64,000 nt of DNA, taken from positions 62,001 through 126,000 of the forward strand of contig CAVWBK010000009.1 in assembly GCA_963753245.1 (NCBI GenBank), in the 5' to 3' direction. The translations under genes and the position numbers were made by a program. This document shows positions 25,056 through 33,912 of this stretch, one piece after another. Positions within the stretch are counted from its first letter, which is position 1. Every line of letters begins with the position of its first letter. The notes under the pieces were generated by a model, which saw only the letters and a list, made by a program, of their open reading frames with translations, was not told where the DNA came from and did no database searches. The DNA is from VRUE01 sp963753245. GTDB lineage: Bacteria; Actinomycetota; Thermoleophilia; Solirubrobacterales; 70-9.

Positions 25056-25453
25056 CTAGCGGGTCTGCTCGAGCTCGCCGAGGAGCTCGAGCACGCGGCG
25101 CTTGATCTCCTCGCGAGTGGCGCGGACCTCCTCGATCGGGCGGCCCCTGGGGTCGGGAAGCGCCCAGTCGAGATAGCGCCGGCCGGGAATGTAGGGGCGC
25201 TCGTCTCCGCAGCCCATCGTGACGACGACGTCGGCCCACTGGGCATCCTCCTCGAGCAGAGCGCGGGGCAGCCGGGTGGCCAGGTCGATACCGATCTCGG
25301 CCATCACCTCGACCACCTCCGGATGGACCCCGTCTGCCGGGGTCGTGCCCGCCGAGCTGCCGCGTGGTGTCCGCCGGAAAGTCGGGTAAAGAACGCCTCG
25401 CTGATCTGGGAGCGCCCGGCGTTGTGGAGGCAGACGAAGAGGACGTTTGCCAT
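25056..25453 (-). pseudogene. arsC: Arsenate reductase, low-molecular-weight phosphatase type, frameshifted
   Basis: The N-terminus MANVLFVCLHNAGRSQISEAFF carries the C-x5-R-S phosphate loop of thioredoxin-coupled ArsC. It overlaps the channel gene's stop as TGATG. Near 25345 the frame breaks; SAGTTPADGVHPEVVEVMAEIGID and the remainder (VVTMGCGDERPYIPGRRYLDW, with the catalytic-Asp region DWALPDP) continue in another frame to 25056. Joined, it is a normal ArsC of about 132 residues. The reaction is arsenate to arsenite in the cytoplasm. The broken frame may be a single-base error. Confidence 0.8.
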
Positions 25454-25941
25454 CAACCCGGCGGGGCGCCGCGCACCAGTTGATAGGCGATCGCGCCGAT
25501 CGCCGCCCCGGCGCCGATCGCGCGCGTATCGGTGGCGACGGCCATGATCACGAACATCAGAAAGGCGGTGAGGACGGTCTCATAGACAATCGCGCCGCCG
25601 ATGCCAACCGTCGGCTGCGTCGTCCCCAGCGAGGCCGGTTGGGAGGGCCAGACGGCGAGCAGGAGTAGCGCTGCGGAGAGCGCGCCGCCGAGCTGCGCGC
25701 AGATTGAGGCAGCCGCCTCGCGGCGGGGGAAATGGCGGGTGAGGACGTAGGCCAGTGTTACCGCCGGGTTCAGGTGGGCCCCCGAGAGATGGCCGGTCGC
25801 ATAGACCATCGCCATGATCACCAGGCCGAAGACCAGGGAGACCCCGACCACGCCCAAGGCCCCGCCACGAGCGGCATCGGCGACGATCGCCCCACAGCCG
25901 GCGAAGCCGAGGGCGAAGACGCCGATTCCCTCGCTCACCAC
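25453..25941 (-). CDS. Aquaporin-like channel (MIP family) lacking the second NPA region
   Basis: A 162-residue MIP-family channel, GTG start, 27 bp after arsR. The first half-channel is normal: GHLSGAHLNPAVTLA contains NPA-1. After VIMAVATDTRAIGAGAAIG the sequence passes straight to IAYQLVRGAPPG, which corresponds to the very C-terminus of AqpZ/GlpF-like proteins. About 60-70 residues, including the loop with the second NPA and its Arg, are missing (usual length about 225-235). In Sinorhizobium AqpS and other ars operons such a channel exports arsenite. This form should not make a normal pore. The true start is uncertain. Confidence 0.8.
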   Translation of the reverse strand: MVSEGIGVFALGFAGCGAIVADAARGGALGVVGVSLVFGLVIMAMVYATGHLSGAHLNPAVTLAYVLTRHFPRREAAASICAQLGGALSAALLLLAVWPSQPASLGTTQPTVGIGGAIVYETVLTAFLMFVIMAVATDTRAIGAGAAIGAIAYQLVRGAPPG

Positions 25942-25968
25942 GCGTCGCCGGAGGCCGGGCCTCCATCC

Positions 25969-26310
25969 TCAATAGCAGGCAGGCGCGGCGAAGACCTCGC
26001 GGACGCAGTCAAGGGCTCCGGGCACGAGGCTGAAGTAGCTGTAGGTACCGCGGGTCTCACGTTCGATCAGGCCGGCCTGGAGCAGCTGTTTGAGGTGATA
26101 GCTGACCGTGCCCTGGGAGAGGCCGAGGGCCGGTTGCACCTCGCAGAGACAGAGCGCCTCGCCGTCGGCTGTCAACAGCAGGTTGATGATCTTTAGGCGG
26201 TGGCGATCGGCGAGGGACCTGAGCACCGCCTCGATTTCCACCGCCCGGGGGTCGGCGAGGGAGGTCCCCGCTAGCGGGGTGCAGCACTCGATCAACGCCG
26301 GGTCGGCCAT
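25969..26310 (-). CDS. arsR: ArsR-family arsenic-responsive repressor
   Basis: Start set at ATG 26310 (MADPALIECC); an ATG at 26349 would lie inside the operator. The 113-residue winged-helix protein has the DNA-recognition helix LSQGTVSYHLKQLLQAGLI. Candidate arsenite thiols are CLCEV in the alpha-3 region, an N-terminal ECC pair and Cys at the C-terminus (APACY). It should repress the arsR-channel-arsC transcript and release it on As(III). Divergent from the fluoride exporter genes. Confidence 0.92.
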   Translation of the reverse strand: MADPALIECCTPLAGTSLADPRAVEIEAVLRSLADRHRLKIINLLLTADGEALCLCEVQPALGLSQGTVSYHLKQLLQAGLIERETRGTYSYFSLVPGALDCVREVFAAPACY

Positions 26311-26331
26311 GCCGCCATCGAGGGTAGCTAA

Positions 26332-26353
26332 TTCATTGATGTAATTCAATGAA
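26332..26353. promoter_or_regulatory. arsR operator: Candidate ArsR operator
   Basis: TTCATTGA-TGTAAT-TCAATGAA is a perfect 8-bp inverted repeat with a 6-bp spacer. Its AT-rich composition is unlike the surrounding DNA. It lies 22 bp upstream of the arsR ATG and 45 bp upstream of the divergent crcB start. Arm content (ATTGA/TCAAT) resembles known ArsR/SmtB sites. Confidence 0.75.
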
Positions 26354-26398
26354 GATAGCGCCGCTTTTGCCGCGGTCCGCAGATGGAAGGCTTAGGCG

Positions 26399-26821
26399 AT
26401 GCAGCTGAGTCGCTCTGACCCCCGACGCCTGGCGGCGATCTACGCGGGTGGCGTGATCGGAGCTCTGCTCCGCGTCGGCCTCGCCCAGACCTTCCCCCAT
26501 GGCTCCGGGAGCTGGCCCTGGGCGACCTTCGCCGTCAACATGGCCGGCGCGCTGATGATCGGCGCCTTCGTCGCGGCCCTCCGCGGGCACCGGGCCGAGA
26601 GCCCGACCTTCGCGCTTTTGACCACCGGGTTGTGTGGCACTCTGACCACCTTCGCAACGCTGCAGCTCGAGCTCTTCGAGATGCTCGAAGCTGGCCACCT
26701 CGGCCTCGCGCTCAGCTATGCGGCGGTCAGCATCGCCGGCGGCTTTTTGGCGGTCCGGCTCGGTATCAATCTCGGGCGCGCTGAGCGGCTCGCCAATCCG
26801 CGCAGGTCTCCGCCCGGATGA
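26399..26821 (+). CDS. crcB: Fluoride exporter Fluc subunit 1
   Basis: A 140-residue four-helix membrane protein of the CrcB/Fluc family. GGVIGALLRVGL is the N-terminal motif, FAVNMAGALMIG supplies the conserved Asn and Gly, and GLCGTLTTFATL is the central TM3 break motif. Fluc channels are dual-topology dimers that release fluoride from the cytoplasm. Here two different subunits are encoded with a 4-bp overlap, as in Gram-positive heterodimeric pairs. No fluoride riboswitch fits in the 45 bp upstream. Confidence 0.93.
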   Translation: MQLSRSDPRRLAAIYAGGVIGALLRVGLAQTFPHGSGSWPWATFAVNMAGALMIGAFVAALRGHRAESPTFALLTTGLCGTLTTFATLQLELFEMLEAGHLGLALSYAAVSIAGGFLAVRLGINLGRAERLANPRRSPPG

Positions 26822-27183
26822 GTGCGGTGGGTTGGATCGCGGTGGCCGCCCTCGGAGGCCTGATGGCCCTCGCTCGCTTTGCTTTGGACGCGCTGCTCTC
26901 CGATCACCCGATCCAGCCCTTCCCGCTCGGCATCCTCGCGGTCAACCTGCTCGGCACGCTGGTCCTCGGCGTGCTCGCCGGGGCCGCGCTCGGTGGCGAG
27001 GGCTACACGGTCCTCGCCGGGGGCGTGACCGGGTCCTTCACGACGTTCTCGACCTGGATGCTCGATTCGGAGCGCCTGGAGGAGGCCGAGCGCTCTGAGC
27101 TGGCCTGGCTAAACGTCGTTATCTCGCTGCTCGGCGGCTTTGCCGCCCTCGCCGTCGGCCACTGGCTCGGCGCACATCTCTAG
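26818..27183 (+). CDS. crcB: Fluoride exporter Fluc subunit 2
   Basis: A 121-residue partner subunit, start overlapping the first by ATGA. It has ALGGLMALARFAL, ILAVNLLGTLVLGVLAG and GVTGSFTTFSTWMLDS, the latter closer to the canonical G-x-x-T-T-F-S-T motif than in subunit 1. A heterodimer with inverted partners is inferred from the pair. Confidence 0.93.
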   Translation: MSAVGWIAVAALGGLMALARFALDALLSDHPIQPFPLGILAVNLLGTLVLGVLAGAALGGEGYTVLAGGVTGSFTTFSTWMLDSERLEEAERSELAWLNVVISLLGGFAALAVGHWLGAHL

Positions 27184-27218
27184 CGCCGTCCGCTGCGGCC
27201 TTTACCTTGATTTCCAGG

Positions 27219-28220
27219 ATGAATGAACAGACGTTGATCGACAGTCTGGGCCCCGATCGGGTGCCGCTCGGCGAGCTGCAGGACGGCCAGCTTCTCGAAG
27301 GGGCCTACGCCGTGCGCCAACGCGAGCTGCGTCGCAAGCGCAACGGCGAGGCCTGGCTGAAGCTCACCCTGGGCGACCGCAGCGGCAGCGTGGAAGCGGT
27401 CGCCTGGGAGCAGGCCGAGGCCCGCTATGCACTGGCCGCACCGGGCACCGCGGTCTTTGTCTCGGGCTGTTTTGAGGTCAACGATCGATGGGGCGCGAAG
27501 ATTAAGCTGAGCGCGGTGCGCGAGGCGGCGGCGAGTGAGTACCAGGCCGAGGCGCTCGCTGCGGAGTCTTCGGTCTCCGTCGAGCGGCTCGAGAGCGATC
27601 TGCGCGAGCTGCTCGTCACGGTTCAGAGCCCGGCGCTGCGCGAGCTGCTTGACCTCTTCTTCGCTGAGGACTCGCCGGCCTGGGCCCGCTTCCGCGACGC
27701 CCCGGCGGCGAAGGTCTACCACCAGGCCTATCCGCACGGGCTGCTCGAGCACACCGTCTCGGTTGCCCAGGCGGTCTCCGCCGCCGCCGCCTTCTTCCCC
27801 GGCATCGATCGCGACGTCGCCGTCAGCGGCGCGCTGCTGCATGACATCGGCAAGACCCAGGCCTACAACGAGGACCCGCTGGCGATCGATCTCACCGACG
27901 CCGGCCGGCTGCAGGGAGAGATCCCGCTCGGCTATTACCTGGTCCGCCGCCGGATCGAAGACATTGCCGGCTTTGAGCCCGCCCTGGCCCAGGCGGTGTT
28001 GCACATCATCCTCAGCCACCATGGCTCACTCGAGCACGGCTCGCCGGTCGTGCCCTGCACCCGGGAGGCGGTCCTCGTCCACATGATCGACAACCTCGGT
28101 GGCCGGCTTGGCAGCTTCGATCGCCTCGAGCGAGAGCTACCCGCGGGGGAGGCCTGGTCGAACTTTGACCGCGCCCTCTCGGGCTCGGCCTACTTCGGCC
28201 AGCGCCAACGGGCCGCCTGA
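27219..28220 (+). CDS. OB-fold plus HD-domain 3'-5' exoribonuclease (YhaM-like)
   Basis: ATG 27219 used; a TTG four codons upstream is also open. The 333-residue protein has an N-terminal OB-fold nucleic-acid domain (RKRNGEAWLKLTLGDRSGS) and a C-terminal HD phosphohydrolase domain: HGLLEHTVSV gives the first His, LLHDIGKT the HD pair, and ILSHHGSLEHG further ligands. This arrangement matches YhaM-family 3'-5' exonucleases acting on RNA and single-stranded DNA. It is 35 bp after the fluoride pair but functionally unrelated. Confidence 0.85.
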   Translation: MNEQTLIDSLGPDRVPLGELQDGQLLEGAYAVRQRELRRKRNGEAWLKLTLGDRSGSVEAVAWEQAEARYALAAPGTAVFVSGCFEVNDRWGAKIKLSAVREAAASEYQAEALAAESSVSVERLESDLRELLVTVQSPALRELLDLFFAEDSPAWARFRDAPAAKVYHQAYPHGLLEHTVSVAQAVSAAAAFFPGIDRDVAVSGALLHDIGKTQAYNEDPLAIDLTDAGRLQGEIPLGYYLVRRRIEDIAGFEPALAQAVLHIILSHHGSLEHGSPVVPCTREAVLVHMIDNLGGRLGSFDRLERELPAGEAWSNFDRALSGSAYFGQRQRAA

Positions 28221-28244
28221 GCGCGGGCGGCCCCGCGCCGCGGC

Positions 28245-28613
28245 TCAGTGCGAGAACTTGATCGTGCAGCGCTGCATCTTGTAGACGTCGCCGCGCGACG
28301 CCTCGACACAGTGCAGCAGCTTCTGCGGGGTGCCCCGCAGCTTGGCGATGTGGATCGAGTGGTGGATTTTGATCTGCACCTGCTTGCCGGCATTGCGCAG
28401 CGCCCGCGAGGTCTGGGAGTGGGGCCCAAAGGAGCGTTCAAAGCTCTTGTTGGCGCTCTCGATCGAGCTGTTGACCGTGTTGCTGACGTTTTCGGTCGTG
28501 TGCAAAACCGGCTTGATGATGAAGAGGTAGGCCGCCGCCAGGATCCCGACCACGACCGCCAGCCGGATCAGCCCGGAGGCAAAGTTGGCGAACAGATCGC
28601 GCAGGAATTCCAT
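28245..28613 (-). CDS. Small single-pass membrane protein of unknown function
   Basis: 122 residues, ATG start at 28613. One strong transmembrane helix lies near residues 15-35 (LIRLAVVVGILAAAYLFII). Next comes a polar region with possible coiled-coil character (ENVSNTVNSSIESANKSFERS) and a basic tail with two cysteines. No family recognised. It is divergent from the PafBC gene with 29 bp between starts and could share its regulation. Confidence 0.65.
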   Translation of the reverse strand: MEFLRDLFANFASGLIRLAVVVGILAAAYLFIIKPVLHTTENVSNTVNSSIESANKSFERSFGPHSQTSRALRNAGKQVQIKIHHSIHIAKLRGTPQKLLHCVEASRGDVYKMQRCTIKFSH

Positions 28614-28642
28614 GGCGTCGGCTGCAGACTATCCTGCCATCC

Positions 28643-30697
28643 GTGGCGAAGGACACAGAGAAGCTGATCCGCCAGCTCTCTCTGATCTCGTTCCTGATGG
28701 CTCAGGGCAGGCCGGTCTCCGCCCTGGAGATCAAGCGCGAGGTCGAGGGCTATAGCGACATGAACGACGATGCCTTCGCTCGTCGGTTTTACGCCGATCG
28801 CGCTGAGCTCGAAAGCCTCGGCATCGAGCTCGGTGTCGAGAAGCCCGGCGAGGGGTTCTTCGAGGCCGAGCTCTACTCGCTGCCGCCCGAGAATTTCTAC
28901 CTCGACGCGATCGAGTTCGCCGACGATGAGCTGGCGGCGCTGAGCACGGCGCTCTCGCTGCTCACCGACGGTGGCTTCGCCTACGCCGAGCCCCTGCGCC
29001 TCGCCCTCCAGCAGGTCGCCTGGGGACACCCGAACCCGCTCAGCGAGGGCGAGCGGGCACCGGTCGAGATGGCGATGACGGCCTCGGCCGGAGGCCGCGA
29101 CCTCTCCCAGCGGCTCTCGAAGATCGAGACCGCGATCTCGCGGCGCAAGACGATCGAGTTCACCTACTACACGATGGAGCGCGACAAGACCGAGAAGCGC
29201 AAGGTCGACCCCTTTCACCTCGTCTTCCGCGGCGGCCAGTTCTACCTGATCGGCCACTCCCACGAGCGCGACGCCGTGCGCGTCTTTCGGCTCTCTCGGA
29301 TCAAGGGCAAGGTCGGCTACGCCTCCAAGGCCGAGCATGACTTCTCGCCCCCCGAGGACTTCGATCGCCGTGACTACGGCCAGCGCGCCGACTGGCAGCT
29401 GGGCGAGATCCGCGCCACAGCGAAGGTTTTCATCCGCGACAGGATCGCCTGGTTGATCGAGCGCGACTACGGCGATTTCGGGACCCTGCGCGCGGCGGTC
29501 AAATCCGACGGGGCGAGCGGCAAGGGCTCGATCTTTGAGACCGACTACGCCTCGGCGCGCGAGCTGATCTCCTGGGTCCTGCGCTGGCGCCAGAATGCCC
29601 AGGTGCTGGGCCCCGATGAGTTGCGCGCCGAAGCCGAGGAGCGGCTCGGCCTGCTCCAGGACCGCCACAAGAATGGCTTTGAGCCGGCCGAGATCGTCAA
29701 GCGGCCGTTGCGCGATGCCCCGCCGCGGCGGGTCCGCTCCAACGGCCGCGGTGAGGCGGCGATCAGGCCCGAGCGCTTCGCCCGTCTGGTCACCCTGGCC
29801 GGTCTTCTGATCGAGTCCGCGAAGCAGAGCGAGCGGCTCGGGGTCGCCGATCTCTGCAGCCGACTTGAACTGACCACCGCGGAGCTGCAGGAGGACATCG
29901 AGCTGCTCAACGTCGTCAACTTCGGCGGCGGCACCTATGTCCTCTACGCCGAAATCATCGGCGCTGAGATCGAGGTCGACTCACAGCCCTACGGTGACAA
30001 CTTCGCCCGCCCCGCCCGCCTTCTGCCGCTCGAGGCCAAGGCCCTAATCGCGGCGATCGATCTGTTCGGCAATCACCTGCCCCAGGGTGGTTTGCAGAGC
30101 GCTCGCGGCAAGATCGTCAAGGCGCTCGGCCACGACCCCTCCGAAGAGGGGCTTGAGATCGCCGGGGTCGGCGGTGGCGACAGTGAGATCGCCAAGCGCG
30201 TCAACGAAGCGATTGCCGGGCGTCGCGTGCTCGAGCTGCAGTACTACAAGGAAAACGAGGACCAGTTCACCAAACGCTCGGTCGAGGCCTACCGGCTTGA
30301 GAACGGCCGCGAGGGCTGGTACGTGGAGTGCTATGACCTGACCAAAGCGGGGATCCGCCATTTCAAGCTCGACCGGATCAAAGAGGCGACACTCTCCGCA
30401 CAGCGTTTCGAACCCCGCCCCGAGGTCGAGGAGCTCGCCGGAGTCGAGGGCTGGATGACCCATGGCGAGGTGCCGACCGCGAGCGTCGCGCGGGTCTGGG
30501 TCTCCCCGCAGAGGGCGCGCTGGTTACGCGAGGAGCGCACCGTGGTCGAGGAGCTGGCCGACGGCGCGGTCGTCGTCGAGCTGCCCTACGCCGGCACCTC
30601 GTGGCTGGTTCGCGAGATCCTGCGCGGCGCCGGAGACCTGGTCGTGCTCGAGCCCGCGGAGGCGCGCGAGGCGATCGCCAAAGAGATCGCCGGTTGA
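28643..30697 (+). CDS. Fused PafB-PafC WYL-domain transcriptional regulator
   Basis: A GTG-started 684-residue protein made of two tandem copies of the HTH-WYL-WCX layout. The first has an N-terminal winged helix (LISFLMAQGRPVSALEIKRE) and a WYL domain (IEFTYYTMERDKTEKRKVDP). The second half repeats it (ARLVTLAGLLIESAKQSERL, then LELQYYKENEDQFTKRSVEA). In mycobacteria PafB and PafC are separate partners that activate the LexA-independent DNA-damage regulon; fusions occur in some actinobacteria. No proteasome genes are adjacent here. Confidence 0.92.
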   Translation: MAKDTEKLIRQLSLISFLMAQGRPVSALEIKREVEGYSDMNDDAFARRFYADRAELESLGIELGVEKPGEGFFEAELYSLPPENFYLDAIEFADDELAALSTALSLLTDGGFAYAEPLRLALQQVAWGHPNPLSEGERAPVEMAMTASAGGRDLSQRLSKIETAISRRKTIEFTYYTMERDKTEKRKVDPFHLVFRGGQFYLIGHSHERDAVRVFRLSRIKGKVGYASKAEHDFSPPEDFDRRDYGQRADWQLGEIRATAKVFIRDRIAWLIERDYGDFGTLRAAVKSDGASGKGSIFETDYASARELISWVLRWRQNAQVLGPDELRAEAEERLGLLQDRHKNGFEPAEIVKRPLRDAPPRRVRSNGRGEAAIRPERFARLVTLAGLLIESAKQSERLGVADLCSRLELTTAELQEDIELLNVVNFGGGTYVLYAEIIGAEIEVDSQPYGDNFARPARLLPLEAKALIAAIDLFGNHLPQGGLQSARGKIVKALGHDPSEEGLEIAGVGGGDSEIAKRVNEAIAGRRVLELQYYKENEDQFTKRSVEAYRLENGREGWYVECYDLTKAGIRHFKLDRIKEATLSAQRFEPRPEVEELAGVEGWMTHGEVPTASVARVWVSPQRARWLREERTVVEELADGAVVVELPYAGTSWLVREILRGAGDLVVLEPAEAREAIAKEIAG

Positions 30698-30730
30698 GGC
30701 GATTCGCGATGAGCACCCGCCCGGGGTCTG

Positions 30731-31493
30731 ATGCCGGTTTCAGCTGATCGTGCGCCCGGCCACCCCGAGATAGAGCGGCTGCTGGCGCCCAATCCCGGCC
30801 CGATGACGCTGGCCGGGACCAACACCTACCTCTATGGCGCCGGTCCCTGTGCGGTGATCGATCCGGGCCCCGACGACGCGGGCCATCGCGAGGCGATCAT
30901 CGCCGCCGCGGCCAAGCGCGGCGGGATCGGCGTGGTCCTGCTCACCCACGAGCACGGCGATCATTCCGAGGGCGCGCGAGCACTGGCCGCTGCGGCGGGC
31001 GCCGGCGAGGAGCCGCCGGCCGGTCCGGCGCCCCGCCGAGGGGGAGTGCCAGGCTGGCCTGCGCGCCCTGGCGACACCGGGCCATGCGGCTGAGCACGTC
31101 TGCTTTTTGAGCGCCGATGGTGTCTGCTTCAGCGGAGATCTGGTGCTCGGTGAGGGTTCGACCTTCGTCCCCCCCGATGGCGGTTCGCTGAGCGCCTACA
31201 TGGACTCGCTGCGGCGCCTGCAGGCCGAGCCGTTGAATCTGATCTGTCCCGGTCACGGACCCTGGGTCGAGGATCCCGCCGCCAAGCTCGCCGAGTACGT
31301 CGAGCACCGCGAGATGCGCGAGCGGCGCCTGCTCGCCGCCCTGGAGCGCGGTGAGCGCTCCAGGGCGGCCCTGCTCGCGGAGGCTTGGTCAGACGTGCCG
31401 CCCGAGCTGCGCCCTGCGGCAGCGATCGTGATGGATGCCCATCTGCAAAAGCTGGTGGCCGAGGGGCGGTTAAGCGCCGAGCTCGACGCCTGA
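30731..31493 (+). pseudogene. Metallo-beta-lactamase-fold hydrolase (LACTB2-like), one frameshift
   Basis: The N-terminal part has NTYLYGAGPCAVIDPGP and the zinc motif THEHGDHSEG. The frame breaks between a C4 run (31031-31034) and a G5 run (31040-31044). The remainder, LRALATPGHAAEHVCFLSADG, FSGDLVLGEG and CPGHGPWVEDP, is in another frame and ends at 31493 with the typical winged-helix tail. Joined length about 253 residues, normal for the LACTB2/glyoxalase II-like branch, which includes endoribonucleases. Probably intact in the organism if the break is a sequencing indel. Confidence 0.8.
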
Positions 31494-31533
31494 GGTCCGG
31501 ATCCCTGGCCAGCCGGCCAGTATGGTGGGGCCG

Positions 31534-33912
31534 ATGAGCAGGGGACCTGCAGCGACGGCCGGAATTGCCGGGGCCGCTGGCTTTGGGCTTGCCGCCGCGA
31601 GCCTCGCCGCGGCCTGGCAGCGACTCGCCCGCCGACCACTGCCAAAGACCAGCGGCACGATTGAGCTCGAGGGCCTTGAGGGGTCGGTCCGAGTCCGGCG
31701 CGATCGCTGGGGCGTCCCCCACATCGATGCCGGGCCGCGGGACATCTGGTTTGCCGAGGGCTTCTGCCACGCCCAGGACCGGCTCTTTCAGATGGACTTC
31801 TACCGCCGCGTCGCCAGCGGGCGCCTCTCGGAGCTCGCCGGACCTGAGACCCTGCCCGTCGACCGTCTGATGCTGACCCTGGGGATCAGGGCCGCCGCGC
31901 TCGCCGAGGAGTCGAGCCTTGACCCCAGGGCGCAGGCGGTGCTCGAGCGCTTCTGTGCCGGCGTCAACGCGGCGGCGCAGAGCGCCAAGGCACTTCCTCT
32001 GGAGATGCGCCTGCTGCGCCAGCGCCGTTTTGAGCCCTGGCGGGCGGCCGATGTGCTCAGCCTCGGCAAGCTGCTCGCCTTCGGTCTCGCCACCAACTGG
32101 GAGCGCGAGCTGCTGCGCTCCGACATGGTCCGGGCGCTGGGCCCCGAGCTCGCGGCGAGGCTCGACCCGACCTACCCGCCCGCCAGCCCGATCATCACCC
32201 AGAAGCCCTGGTCGGGCGAGGGCCTTGCGATCGTCGAGCAGATCGATGCGGTGCGGCGGGCGATGGGCCTGGCCAGTGAGGCCAGCGGCTCCAACAACTG
32301 GGCTGTCTCTGGCAAATTGAGCGCCACCGGCTCGCCGCTGATCGCCGGCGACCCGCACCTCTCGCCGAGCATGCCGGGCATCTGGTACCAGGTCGATCTC
32401 GGGGTCGGGGAGCGCAGCGTCCGCGGCGCCTCGCTGCCGGGGCTGCCCGGCGTCTACATGGGCCAAAACAATGACGTCTGCTGGACCTTCACAAACGTGA
32501 TGCCAGACGTCCAGGATCTCTTCATCGAGCGTCTGCAGGGGGAGAGCTACCTCTTCGAAGAGGAGTGGTGCCCGCTGACAACGGTGCGCGAGGAGATCCC
32601 GATCAAGGGACGCTCCCATCCCGAGCTGCTCGAGGTGCGCGGCACCCACCACGGCCCGCTCGTCAACGACATCCTCGGTGCCGACATGGACCAGCCACTG
32701 GCCCTGCGCTGGCTGACGATCGATGAGCCGACCGTCTTCCCCGGCATGTTCGAACTGCACGCGATCGGCTCAGGCCCCGAGCTGGTCGAGCGCCTTGAGG
32801 GCCACACCGCGCCGGCCTCGAACCTGATCTGGGCCGATCGCGACTCAATCGGCTACAAGCTGATCGGCTCCCTGCCCCTGCGCCGCGGCGGCTCGCCGGA
32901 TCTGCCCAAGCCCGGTTGGAGCGGTGAGTTTGAGTGGGAGGGAACGATCCCCTACGCCGAGCTGCCCGAGGTGATCGACCCTGAGAGCGGCTTTCTGGTC
33001 ACCGCCAACAACCGGATCGTGGGCGACGATTACCCCCACCACATCACCAGCGAGTGGTTCGACGGTTTTCGGGCAAAGCGGATCGAAGAGCTGCTCCTGG
33101 AGAGCGAGGAGCACGACCTCGAGGGCTTCGAGCGCATGCAGTCCGATGTCCTCTCGCTGCTCGGCCTTGAGGCCGCCCGCCGCCTGGGACGGCTGCGGCC
33201 CGCGGGCCAGCGCGAGCAGAGCGCGATCGAGCGCCTGCGCAGCTGGGACGGGCGCCTTGAGCGCGGCTCGGTCGCGGCCTCGATCTACCAGGCCTTCCTG
33301 CTGCGCTTGGCGCGCGAGGTCGCCCGTGCGGTGATCGGCGATCGAGACCTCTCAGCCCGCTGGCTTGACCGCGCCGATAACGGCTTCACCACCCATGTCA
33401 CCTCGCCCTGGCGCTGGCACTCGCACCTGATGGCGCTCTGGGAGGAGGCCGATGAGGAGCTGATCGGCCGGCCCTGGGAGGGGCTTGTGCTGGAGAGCCT
33501 GAGCGGCGCTCTGGATGACCTCAGCGACCGTTTCGGACCCGCGCCCGAGGCCTGGCGCTGGGGACACGTTCACGAGATGGAGTTCCCCCATCCGCTTGGC
33601 GAGGCCAACCCGCTGCTGCGTCGCCTGCTCAACCGACGACTCGAGGTCGGCGGCTCCCAGGAGACCGTCTGTCAGATCGCCTATGACCCAAACGATCCCT
33701 ACCGGGCGGTCTGGGCTCCGAGCTGGCGGATGGTCGCCGACCCGAGCGCCCCCGAGCGCTCACGCTGGCAGGCATTCACCGGTCAGTCGGGTCACCCCGC
33801 CAGCCCCCACTACGACGACCTGCAGGCGGACTGGCTCGCCGGTCGCAGCCAGCCGATGGTCGGCGAGGGCCCCTGGCAGGAGCTGGAGTTAGTCCCCGCT
33901 CGGGGCCAATAG
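31534..33912 (+). CDS. Penicillin acylase-family Ntn hydrolase
   Basis: ATG 31534 follows GGTGGGG at good spacing; an ATG 12 bp upstream is also in frame. The 792-residue precursor has an N-terminal hydrophobic segment (IAGAAGFGLAAASLAAAW), the alpha-chain motif GFCHAQDRLFQMDFYRRV, and the autoprocessing site GSNNWAVSG, where Ser becomes the nucleophile of the beta-chain. GDPHLSPSMPGIWYQV follows as in acylases. The products cleave amides such as penicillins or acyl-homoserine lactones; the natural substrate is unknown. It converges on the DJ-1 gene with a 24-bp overlap. Confidence 0.92.
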   Translation: MSRGPAATAGIAGAAGFGLAAASLAAAWQRLARRPLPKTSGTIELEGLEGSVRVRRDRWGVPHIDAGPRDIWFAEGFCHAQDRLFQMDFYRRVASGRLSELAGPETLPVDRLMLTLGIRAAALAEESSLDPRAQAVLERFCAGVNAAAQSAKALPLEMRLLRQRRFEPWRAADVLSLGKLLAFGLATNWERELLRSDMVRALGPELAARLDPTYPPASPIITQKPWSGEGLAIVEQIDAVRRAMGLASEASGSNNWAVSGKLSATGSPLIAGDPHLSPSMPGIWYQVDLGVGERSVRGASLPGLPGVYMGQNNDVCWTFTNVMPDVQDLFIERLQGESYLFEEEWCPLTTVREEIPIKGRSHPELLEVRGTHHGPLVNDILGADMDQPLALRWLTIDEPTVFPGMFELHAIGSGPELVERLEGHTAPASNLIWADRDSIGYKLIGSLPLRRGGSPDLPKPGWSGEFEWEGTIPYAELPEVIDPESGFLVTANNRIVGDDYPHHITSEWFDGFRAKRIEELLLESEEHDLEGFERMQSDVLSLLGLEAARRLGRLRPAGQREQSAIERLRSWDGRLERGSVAASIYQAFLLRLAREVARAVIGDRDLSARWLDRADNGFTTHVTSPWRWHSHLMALWEEADEELIGRPWEGLVLESLSGALDDLSDRFGPAPEAWRWGHVHEMEFPHPLGEANPLLRRLLNRRLEVGGSQETVCQIAYDPNDPYRAVWAPSWRMVADPSAPERSRWQAFTGQSGHPASPHYDDLQADWLAGRSQPMVGEGPWQELELVPARGQ

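Noticed and set aside
26354..26398. Fluoride riboswitch ahead of crcB
   Set aside because: Only 45 bp separate the ArsR operator from the start codon and the conserved pseudoknot segments of the crcB motif are not visible.
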